From positions 7,195 to 21,517 of the forward strand of contig DHVO01000162.1 of NCBI GenBank assembly GCA_002412705.1: a DNA stretch of 14,323 bases. Reading direction: 5' to 3'. This stretch comes from Bacteroidales bacterium UBA5206 (lineage in GTDB: Bacteria; Bacteroidota; Bacteroidia; Bacteroidales; Tenuifilaceae). Below are positions 8,501 to 14,323 of this stretch, piece after piece. The notes under the pieces were generated by a model. The model was not told the origin of the DNA. It worked only from the letters and a program-made list of their open reading frames with translations, and searched no databases. The translations under genes were made by a program, and so were the position numbers. How positions within the stretch are numbered: position 1 is the stretch's first letter; every line of letters begins with the position of its first letter.

Positions 8501-10056
8501 TTTGGCAGGATGAGTATGCTGTGTTCTCGGTTACCGAAACTGGCAATTATCACTTGGGCTTTTACGCTTACAGCGAGCCTTTAATGTATCTTCTAATTAT
8601 AGATAATGTTATTGTTGAAGAGGTAGGCGAGGGTGTTCCTCAGGTAGATTTTGAAGCTTCGGAGACATCAATAACTGCGGGTGACCTTGTAACCTTTACA
8701 AATCGCTCGGTTGTTAACCCTGCCGCAGAGTCGCTTAAATGGGAAATTACTCCTGCCGACTTCTCTTTTGAAGCTGGAACTACAGCCGAGTCAGAGAACA
8801 TCACTGTTAAATTCCGTTTCCCTGGTACATATTCAGTATCTCTAAAAGTTACCAATAGCTATGGTGAAGATGTTGAGACTAAGGAGAACCTTATAACCGT
8901 TTCCGATAACGGCGTATCGGCTCCTAAGGCGCTTAATGCTCAGGTAAGTGGTTCTACTGTTAACTTGTCGTGGGGATCTCCTGTGGGTTATAAACTTGAC
9001 GAATCATTTGAGTCTGATATAGTTGGTTGGTCTGTTAAGACTAGCACTTCCCTTAGTGGTACTGATTTGACTGCTGCTGCCGATGGAGCAAATACCTGGG
9101 GATTGGTTGATAAGAGTCAGAATGCACAGGCGGCCGATTATGTTCACGGTGGAAACAGAGCAATGTACATAAGCTACACCGCAGGTGAAGGCGACGATCC
9201 TGATTTTAACTGGCTTATTACTCCAGAGGTAACCATTGAGAATGGTGACCACCTGCGCTACTGGATTGCCTACTTAAATGGTGAGGCAAACGATGGCAAC
9301 AGCTACTATACCCTAATGAACATTATGGTTAAGGATGGTGCCGACTGGACTAGCATTTTTGCTTACGATGAAAAATCGCCAGTAAACATGATGGAGTCTG
9401 AGGTAATGCATGATTTGTCTGCATTTGCAGGAAAAACAATCCAAATTGGCTTTGCCTATAAGTATAACGATGGTTACCAGCTTTCTGTTGATGATGTAAA
9501 AGTTGGACCTGTAAGCAAGAAGACATCTGCTCAGCCAAAAGCCATTAGGCCTGTTCGTAACGTGCTAAAGCAAGTTGCTCCTGTTTCTGCTGCTAAGGGT
9601 GTAAGGGTTGGAACTCATATTGGTTATAAGGTGTACCGTAATCATGAGCTAATAGCAACCATTACCGATGCTGCAACAACAACATACGCCGATGCTAATG
9701 TAGCTAAGGGTCAGCATTTATATCAGGTAACGGCAGTTTACTCTACTCCAGATCTTGAGTCTAGCCCTGTTTCTGCAACGGTTGATGTTACAACGGGTAT
9801 TTTCGATACAGATAATAGCCTTAATAAGCTGAGCATCTATCCTAATCCAAACAACGGTTTGTTTAAACTTTATTTGGGCGAAGGTAACTCCTTGTCTAAG
9901 GTTGAGGTTTATAATCTAACTGGTCAGGTGGTTTACTCTACCGCTTCAAACAACAGTGAGCTTAGCCTTGATCTTACTAACTTGGCAAAGGGTGTTTACC
10001 TTGTTAAGGTTCTTAATAACAGCATAACCTCTACAGGAAAAGTTATTATTAGGTAA
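5593..10056 (+). CDS. T9SS-exported multi-domain adhesin-like surface protein
   Basis: Complete, 1487 residues. The signal peptide is MRKIFTRWVLLLLLSVMSVTGFA (cut near residue 24). Domains in order: an N-terminal beta-sandwich I cannot name (26-196, with GWSKIDFSAPFEI and NVVILWENN); Fn3-like (199-296); jelly-roll (298-475, ending LLLDDISL); ASH/choice-of-anchor D (475-575); jelly-roll (577-733, ending LRIDDVSW); Fn3-like (735-836, TKYYWKVVP, CPVWSFTT); jelly-roll (839-1012); PKD (1015-1105, with GTYSVSLKVTNSYG). An Fn3 split by a fourth jelly-roll follows (1110-1400). The T9SS type A sorting tail is 1413-1487 (SIYPNPNNGLFKL ... LAKGVYLVKV ... KVIIR). No catalytic site is visible, so binding (host, polysaccharide or cell-cell) is the likely job. 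The protein should cross the inner membrane by Sec and the outer membrane by T9SS, with the tail removed. The start has no Shine-Dalgarno sequence but an A-rich upstream stretch, normal for Bacteroidota. The C-terminal 380 residues are paralogous to those of the peptidase downstream. Confidence 0.93.
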   Translation: MRKIFTRWVLLLLLSVMSVTGFAQQYVEIGDGVLNASFPYTAWKNSWAKVIFSNDQVGGAKTVNALALYSSKEGNYTLSNQKVYLKLTDQTALTNAYEEPLTSGYTLVYEGSVSFNGVGWSKIDFSAPFEITAGKNVVILWENNTNAALYLNINGTQATDGAIKVSGSDNGAAVGTGFSPYPVAYPNVRLYYQSSGPASPDLVSPVNNRNKINVNSNFQFTLSGAETYNLYLATSKSLVESKDASVKVAANITASEGVNTYMLSNALLDSTKYYWMVEAVASGESACSSVWSFFTQDVIAAFPYTQGFEDVWYASYDENKESPLSSVINTNYKDSTEWSFSDGWSIRTQKYAHSGNFSGYCSFTTGEWWLQTPRIALPANHRLEFWYRVSRESNFPQDTKEATSVVKISTDGGATWTPILTLSPEGPMDAWEQAVIDLSAYAGDNVYIRWYYAADGSTTSFLLLDDISLKAIPTQAEIELLETEYTFSPLFVGGRLAHDVTIRNAGVSDLVVAGSTVEGPFTCNYSGTIKPGETAVAQIFFIPTATGLAEGSVSFDVGDATGNATLTLSGNALASMDKFFESFDASTNMPANWYALNNPEHQYTKVSIASGQYDANSQPNAAKILVFPDYQYPVTLVTPGLSGFGVNTLKFYAKKYDAGYDLELIIGVLSDPYSLESFQEVDRVRLSAEFEEYSFALPAVEGKPYIGFQFGGYADGETAFKSLRIDDVSWDAVTDQPPMPAVIALPQDNATNLDIMQAVKMQWANGGGNPEGYKFYFGTTAAANEIIDGQVVTGVNTFVEYTQPLAYSTKYYWKVVPYNQYGDAVDCPVWSFTTMTDPTITSFPYTENFDQITNTPGFSYPLGWSVENTNGDGMCWDVLSNNADFQNNAYSAPNAMHVGFNYNPKDDYLFTPPMRFEANKVYRLKFKLHTMMDMVTGLIYTEKLKVFLGNDNSSEAMSKELIDTYVNQDVWQDEYAVFSVTETGNYHLGFYAYSEPLMYLLIIDNVIVEEVGEGVPQVDFEASETSITAGDLVTFTNRSVVNPAAESLKWEITPADFSFEAGTTAESENITVKFRFPGTYSVSLKVTNSYGEDVETKENLITVSDNGVSAPKALNAQVSGSTVNLSWGSPVGYKLDESFESDIVGWSVKTSTSLSGTDLTAAADGANTWGLVDKSQNAQAADYVHGGNRAMYISYTAGEGDDPDFNWLITPEVTIENGDHLRYWIAYLNGEANDGNSYYTLMNIMVKDGADWTSIFAYDEKSPVNMMESEVMHDLSAFAGKTIQIGFAYKYNDGYQLSVDDVKVGPVSKKTSAQPKAIRPVRNVLKQVAPVSAAKGVRVGTHIGYKVYRNHELIATITDAATTTYADANVAKGQHLYQVTAVYSTPDLESSPVSATVDVTTGIFDTDNSLNKLSIYPNPNNGLFKLYLGEGNSLSKVEVYNLTGQVVYSTASNNSELSLDLTNLAKGVYLVKVLNNSITSTGKVIIR
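8920..9792 (+). other. Fn3 domain split by a nested jelly-roll and a basic linker (adhesin C-terminus)
   Basis: Residues 1110-1400. The first Fn3 strands (APKALNAQVSGSTVNLSWGS) stop and a jelly-roll is inserted (about 1136-1304, ESFES...NWLITPEV...YNDGYQLSVDDVKVG). A linker with eight Lys/Arg and no Asp/Glu (1305-1342, positions 9505-9618) follows. The remaining Fn3 strands then resume at GYKVYRNHELIATI and run to about 1400. Confidence 0.75.
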
Positions 10057-10074
10057 GGGTTTCTTTTTTTCAAT

Positions 10075-10109
10075 GGTCGGCTAGGGGTTCTCCTAGCTGA
10101 CCTTTTTTT
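10075..10109 (+). terminator. Rho-independent terminator after the adhesin gene
   Basis: An 11-base stem, GGTCGGCTAGG (10075-10085) with CCTAGCTGACC (10092-10102), has a single G-U pair and a six-base loop. It is followed by seven T's (10103-10109). It begins 18 bases after the stop codon at 10056 and ends 19 bases before the peptidase start at 10129. The left side has a T-run rather than an A-run, so it is not bidirectional. Confidence 0.9.
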
Positions 10110-10128
10110 AATTTTAAAATATTGAGCA

Positions 10129-13100
10129 ATGCTAAAGCAAATTGCACTTTTGGGAAGGCTTTTCTTTGCAATACTGTTCTTGTTTGCTTTTGAGAGTAAT
10201 GGACAGGAGTACTGCACCATTTCTGTTACAAGCACAGGGAACGAGTATATAAGCAGCTTCAGTTTTAGGCAAATAGAGAATACATCGGGCGATTTGGCCT
10301 ATACCGATTACTATGAGTCATTTGTTGCACAGGTTTTCCCGGGAGAATCGTATGAGGCAACAGTTACGTTACAAAAAAAGTATAGCAACGATCAGGTTGC
10401 CGTTTTTATAGATTGGGATGGAAACAAAAGTTTCTCTGCCAATGAAATGATTCCTTTTACAATTGATGGCAATACCGCTTCGGCTACAATTGCCGTTCCT
10501 GCTAATGCCACTTTAGGAAAAAGCAGGTTGCGCTTAATGCTTAAAGGGGGTACCATTTCCGATGCATGTACTGCCTATAGGTATGGCGAGGTTGAGGATT
10601 ATGGCGTAGAGATAAGTGCTGTGTCATTCCCTCCAACACCTGACTTTTCGACTTCAAATAGGAACCCTTTTGTGGGTCAATCCATTGTATTATCCGATAA
10701 TTCCACTGGACTACCTACCTCTTGGAAATGGTCCATTCAACCTGCAACGTATGAGTTTACTGGCTCAACAACCGAGACATCTCAAAACCCCGAGATTCGT
10801 TTTACTGCAGCAGGCGACTATACAATATCCCTTGAAGCGGGTAACGAGTACGGTTTAAACACCGAGGTTAAGGACGCTTTTATTGGCGTTAGGGAGTATC
10901 CAAAACCTTATGGTCTATCCGCATCCACAGAGTCTAATTGGGTCGATCTTTCGTGGTCGTGTCCCAATACCGACGATTGGTATGCTTACCTTGATTTTGC
11001 CTCTGCAACCATGCTCACATGGGAGGGTGCTGTTCGCGCCACTCGCTTCTCCGATAACGATTTCTTTTTTAGCTACCCCGTAACTATATCAAAGGTTGGT
11101 CATGGTTTTTATGAGCATCCTAACTATGCTTGGTCATCCAATCAGTATAGGGTAAGGATCTACGATGCCGATGGTTCTACTGTGCTACACGAGTCGGCTA
11201 TACTTACGGCTCAATCCGATAAGGAGCTTATTTACTCGCTGCCCAACCCCTTAGCCTTAACCAACGATTTTTATGTAGCCATTGTTTCTGTTGATGGAAC
11301 TGGCTTTCCTTCGTCACTCATGACATCGGAGGCAAAAGGCTTTGGCAACTCTTTTAAACTTGTTGATGGGGAGTGGGTTAGAATGGCCGACGAGCAGACC
11401 GATTTTGAGCTGCAAACATCAGTTTACACAATAGGAACAAAAACCGAGACTAGAATAGGACGGGTTAATCCAGAAAAACTGGTATTGCCAAAACCATCCA
11501 CATCAAAGGCATCAGCAGGGGGCTATAAGGTTTATCGCAATGGTGCAATGGTAAAGCAGCTAACTAGCTATGCTGTTAGCAGCTATCGCGACTCTCTTGT
11601 TCCCGATGGTGAGCACTCCTACTATGTAACGGCTTACTTCCCAGAAACAACTGGAGAGTCGTCTCCTTCCAACGCTGTAAGCGTAACCGTTGATAACTCC
11701 AAGCCTGAGATTGCTGCCAAAATTGGAAAATCCGTTTTTGAAAGTGGTATGAGCTACCGTTATCCCAACAATATACTTACCGATAGTCCCGATACGCTGG
11801 AAGTTTACCTGCACAATTTGGGTAGTGGCTCTGAGCTACTAATTGGCGATATTGCTTTTGATAATAGCGCATTCTCTGTTGTTTCTCCTGCATTTACTTC
11901 GATTGCTGCAGGTGACTCGGCTCTGCTTAAAGTGAGAATTGCCCCAACAACCGAAGGCGACATTATAGGCGTGCTAAGCATTAACACCAACGATAGTAAT
12001 GAGAATCCCTTTACACTTAACATTAGTGCTGTTGCTGGACCTGTTAAGTGGACTTGGCTTATTTACCTTCTTGAGGATTTTACTGGCCTTGATGGCGAAA
12101 AGGATGTTAACGAGTGGGAGGTTAATGGCTCTATCCCCGGAAAGCTTAACTACCTTGTGCTATGGGATGCCCAGAACGATGCCTACGATGGCATATGGTA
12201 CATTCAGAAAGATGAGTCTGGGGTTGTTAATCGTACCCTAGTTAGCAAAATGGTTTACGATGGATTTGGGGTTGATTTTGATATGAGTAACTGGAATACC
12301 CTAAATAGCGCATTGCTTTGGGTTGCCGATAACTATCCTGCCGAGAATTATGGTCTTACCATGTGGGATCATGGCTCTGGTATCTTTAAAAACGGTTCAT
12401 CGGTTAATGACGACATTACCAAGAACTTCTGTAATGGAATGAAGCTTTGGGAGATGGAACGGGCTCTTAAAAACTTTAAGGCTAAGACTCAAAAGAAGTT
12501 TACCGTTATTGGTTTTGACGTTTGCTTGTTAGGGCAAATCGAAACAGCCTACCAAATGGCTCCGTATGCTGATTATGTTGTAGCATCGCCAATGACCGAA
12601 CCTGGTGATGGTTGGGACTATGTAAACGCATTTAGTAGGCTAAATGGCAATGTAAATCTTCCTGCACAGGATTTGGTTAAGGATATTGTAAATACCTATT
12701 CTCAGTCATACTCACCTGGTGGTATAGAGTACTATACTCAATCTACCCAAGCGGCAACATCCACAAGTTTACTTATAGATAAAGTTGTACCTGCACTTAA
12801 TACTCTGGCCGAGAATCTTTCTGGGTGGGCTTACTATTTCCGTCCTCAGATTCAACGGGCACGCGATGCTGCTTGGGCTGCACCCGGAAGCAACGGTGTA
12901 GTTGAAAATAATCCCGACCATAGAGATTTAATGGGTTTTGCTCGCAGGCTGGTGGCCGATGCTTCGTTACCTTACACCGTTAGGGTTGACGCTGCTAACC
13001 TAATTGATGCGCTTAATGAGGCTATTATACTTAACGCCAACTCTGGAACGGGTACATCTGGTTCAAACGGTCTTAAAATATTCATTCCAAAGGATATTAG

Positions 13101-14323
13101 CTCACAGGGAACGGCTCAGCAGTACTATACTAACCCTTCTCAGTACATAACCTTTAGCAATACTAAGTGGGATGAGTTTTTGTACATGTTCGATAAACCA
13201 ACCATTGTTAACACTCCTGTTTACAATGCGCCAGAGTCGTTAGCCGCTCAAGTACAAAACGAGAACGATGTTAAGCTAACATGGGCTACACCTGCTATCT
13301 CCCTTTACGGTAACCCAATCCTTTTCGAAGATTTTGAGGATGCAGCATGGCCTCCTGCTGGTTGGGAGATTAAAGCAAGCACAAATCATAATGGTACTGA
13401 TTTTACTGCTGCACCAGAAAAATCATGGCTATTGTGTAATAGCCTTACGTTTGGTACAGCAGCTAAGCCAGCACCACAGTATATCTATTCTGGCAGCTAC
13501 TCTGCCGCTATTGGTTACGATTCTCCTGGCCTAAACTGGTTAATTTCTCCTGAAGTTGTTGTTGAGGCGGATTATAACCTATACTTTATGATGTGGTTTG
13601 CGTCTGATGATCAGTATGCAACTAAGTTCTCCGTTAAAGTTTGGGCCGATAACGCTTGGACTACTGTACGTGAGTGGGGACAGAGTGAGGAGCTGAACTT
13701 TTACAGCAACGAAATAATGATAGACCTAAGCGCTTATGTGGGCAAAGCCATTAAGATTGCTTTTGTTTATGAGTATAACGATGGTTACGAAATGGCTATT
13801 GACGATGTAAGAATAGCCAATGCTTCAATTGGTAAGGCTATTACACCGCTCTCCATCGAAAAACTTAGCCGTAAGCTGCCAAACCCAAGCCTAGCTGGCG
13901 CTGCTAAGCAAAACGTGTATGGTTCAATGGGTGTTGTTTCTGGGTATAAGGTTTACCGTAATGGTTCTCTTGTTAGCACCTTGGGTGCAACCGATGAGAC
14001 TACCTGGGTTGATGAGGCTCTACCCAATGGTACTTACAGTTATCAAGTTGAGGCTACATACACAAACCCCGATGGAACTAGCGAAAAGAGCCAAGAGGCA
14101 ACCGTAATAATATCTCAAACTGGTATTAACGATATTGATGAACTTGCGTTGGTAAGCATCTTCCCAATACCAAGTAATGGAGTTATAACAATTAAAGTAG
14201 AAACAGCCAAAGAGTTCTCTTACGAGATTATAAGTTCTGCTGGCTTAACCATCTGCTCTGGAAGGGGCACATCTTCTGTTCAGGTTGATGGATTGGGTTC
14301 TGGTTTTTATATCGTTAAAGTGT
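10129..14323 (+). CDS. Secreted clostripain-type (family C11) cysteine peptidase with adhesin modules and T9SS tail, partial at right edge
   Basis: An open frame of 1398 codons runs to the edge. Signal peptide 1-26 (MLKQIALLGRLFFAILFLFA...NGQ|EY). Domains: GEVEDY (27-164, signature at 153-158); PKD (165-257); Fn3 split by a beta-sandwich (258-521); ASH-like (525-637); C11 peptidase (about 641-1022); second split Fn3 with a nested jelly-roll (1034-1328); T9SS type A tail (about 1341 on, SIFPIPSNG...GFYIVKV). The right edge probably removes only a few residues. Catalytic His748 lies in WDHGSG and Cys799 in GFDVCLLGQIE. Asp797 (two before Cys) and Asp827 (in EPGDGWDY) match the acidic S1 residues known in clostripain and Parabacteroides PmC11, which predicts cleavage after Arg/Lys. 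Lys765 in the loop after His748 is a candidate self-processing site. The enzyme should act at the cell surface or outside the cell. It is far larger than stand-alone C11 enzymes. A strong terminator lies just upstream, so how it is transcribed is unclear. Confidence 0.92.
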   Translation, partial: MLKQIALLGRLFFAILFLFAFESNGQEYCTISVTSTGNEYISSFSFRQIENTSGDLAYTDYYESFVAQVFPGESYEATVTLQKKYSNDQVAVFIDWDGNKSFSANEMIPFTIDGNTASATIAVPANATLGKSRLRLMLKGGTISDACTAYRYGEVEDYGVEISAVSFPPTPDFSTSNRNPFVGQSIVLSDNSTGLPTSWKWSIQPATYEFTGSTTETSQNPEIRFTAAGDYTISLEAGNEYGLNTEVKDAFIGVREYPKPYGLSASTESNWVDLSWSCPNTDDWYAYLDFASATMLTWEGAVRATRFSDNDFFFSYPVTISKVGHGFYEHPNYAWSSNQYRVRIYDADGSTVLHESAILTAQSDKELIYSLPNPLALTNDFYVAIVSVDGTGFPSSLMTSEAKGFGNSFKLVDGEWVRMADEQTDFELQTSVYTIGTKTETRIGRVNPEKLVLPKPSTSKASAGGYKVYRNGAMVKQLTSYAVSSYRDSLVPDGEHSYYVTAYFPETTGESSPSNAVSVTVDNSKPEIAAKIGKSVFESGMSYRYPNNILTDSPDTLEVYLHNLGSGSELLIGDIAFDNSAFSVVSPAFTSIAAGDSALLKVRIAPTTEGDIIGVLSINTNDSNENPFTLNISAVAGPVKWTWLIYLLEDFTGLDGEKDVNEWEVNGSIPGKLNYLVLWDAQNDAYDGIWYIQKDESGVVNRTLVSKMVYDGFGVDFDMSNWNTLNSALLWVADNYPAENYGLTMWDHGSGIFKNGSSVNDDITKNFCNGMKLWEMERALKNFKAKTQKKFTVIGFDVCLLGQIETAYQMAPYADYVVASPMTEPGDGWDYVNAFSRLNGNVNLPAQDLVKDIVNTYSQSYSPGGIEYYTQSTQAATSTSLLIDKVVPALNTLAENLSGWAYYFRPQIQRARDAAWAAPGSNGVVENNPDHRDLMGFARRLVADASLPYTVRVDAANLIDALNEAIILNANSGTGTSGSNGLKIFIPKDISSQGTAQQYYTNPSQYITFSNTKWDEFLYMFDKPTIVNTPVYNAPESLAAQVQNENDVKLTWATPAISLYGNPILFEDFEDAAWPPAGWEIKASTNHNGTDFTAAPEKSWLLCNSLTFGTAAKPAPQYIYSGSYSAAIGYDSPGLNWLISPEVVVEADYNLYFMMWFASDDQYATKFSVKVWADNAWTTVREWGQSEELNFYSNEIMIDLSAYVGKAIKIAFVYEYNDGYEMAIDDVRIANASIGKAITPLSIEKLSRKLPNPSLAGAAKQNVYGSMGVVSGYKVYRNGSLVSTLGATDETTWVDEALPNGTYSYQVEATYTNPDGTSEKSQEATVIISQTGINDIDELALVSIFPIPSNGVITIKVETAKEFSYEIISSAGLTICSGRGTSSVQVDGLGSGFYIVKV
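10900..11691 (+). other. Fn3 domain split by a nested beta-sandwich and a basic linker (peptidase N-terminal half)
   Basis: Residues 258-521. The Fn3 begins PYGLSASTESNWVDLSWSCP and is broken by a beta-sandwich (about 280-435, with AVRATRFSDND, YRVRIYDADGSTVLHES and NDFYVAIVSV). This insert is of a different type from the other two. A linker with six Lys/Arg and two Glu (436-463, positions 11434-11517) leads to the resumed Fn3 at GGYKVYRNGAMVKQL, ending near SNAVSVTV. Confidence 0.7.
13228..14112 (+). other. Fn3 domain split by a nested jelly-roll and a basic linker (peptidase C-terminus)
   Basis: Residues 1034-1328. The Fn3 begins APESLAAQVQNENDVKLTWA and is broken by a jelly-roll (about 1065-1230, FEDFED...NWLISPEV...YNDGYEMAIDDVRIA). 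A linker with five Lys/Arg and one Glu (1231-1271, positions 13819-13941) leads to the resumed Fn3 at GYKVYRNGSLVSTL. The insert is clearly paralogous to the one in the adhesin: both carry NWLI-PEV, DLSA-GK-I and YNDGY-DDV. Confidence 0.75.

Noticed and set aside
10109..10116. TAATTTTA after the terminator as a -7 promoter motif for the peptidase
   Set aside because: The start of transcription would fall almost on the start codon, no -33 motif was found, and the match lies in a simple A/T run.
10616..12241. Several short open frames (10616-10858, 10883-11083, 11560-12023, 11999-12241) on both strands
   Set aside because: All lie inside the 1398-codon peptidase frame and show no family motifs; they are shadows of that gene.

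Overview
The window reads as a piece of a Bacteroidota (Bacteroidia-type) chromosome. The evidence is direct: one large protein ends in a complete type IX secretion (T9SS) type A sorting tail, and a second ends in the same tail cut by the window edge. The proteins are built from choice-of-anchor J jelly-rolls, Fn3, PKD, ASH and GEVEDY modules. The regulators are a TPR-containing sensor kinase paired with a NarL/LuxR-type response regulator, and Shine-Dalgarno sequences are mostly absent. Genus cannot be read from this sequence. There are no RNA genes, insertion sequences or CRISPR arrays.

Layout. (1) Positions 1-2396, minus strand: the N-terminal 798 residues of a secreted multi-domain surface protein that runs off the left edge. 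(2) 2397-2569: its upstream region, holding two overlapping inverted repeats and a GC-rich palindrome. (3) 2570-5433, minus strand: a response regulator and its sensor kinase, overlapping by an ATGA. (4) 5434-5592: a divergent promoter region with a second copy of the palindrome. (5) 5593-10056, plus strand: a complete 1487-residue T9SS-exported adhesin-like protein. (6) 10057-10128: a strong intrinsic terminator ending 19 bases before the next start codon. (7) 10129-14323, plus strand: a secreted clostripain-type (C11) cysteine peptidase. It carries a 640-residue modular N-terminus and a T9SS tail, and the right edge probably removes only a few codons.

How the parts may work together (inference). 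The sensor kinase and response regulator sit between two T9SS-type surface protein loci, and each flanking locus has a near-copy of the same palindrome upstream. A plausible model is that the two-component system controls a cell-surface adhesin and protease set. The adhesin and the peptidase share an unusual architecture: an Fn3 domain split by an inserted beta-sandwich, with a Lys/Arg-rich linker before the Fn3 resumes. From memory, the same arrangement occurs in the haemagglutinin/adhesin regions of Porphyromonas gingipains and HagA. The C11 peptidase keeps the catalytic His and Cys and the two acidic residues expected for Lys/Arg specificity, so the basic linkers are candidate processing sites. 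The window may therefore hold a gingipain-like system built around a C11 rather than a C25 protease, with its own regulator.
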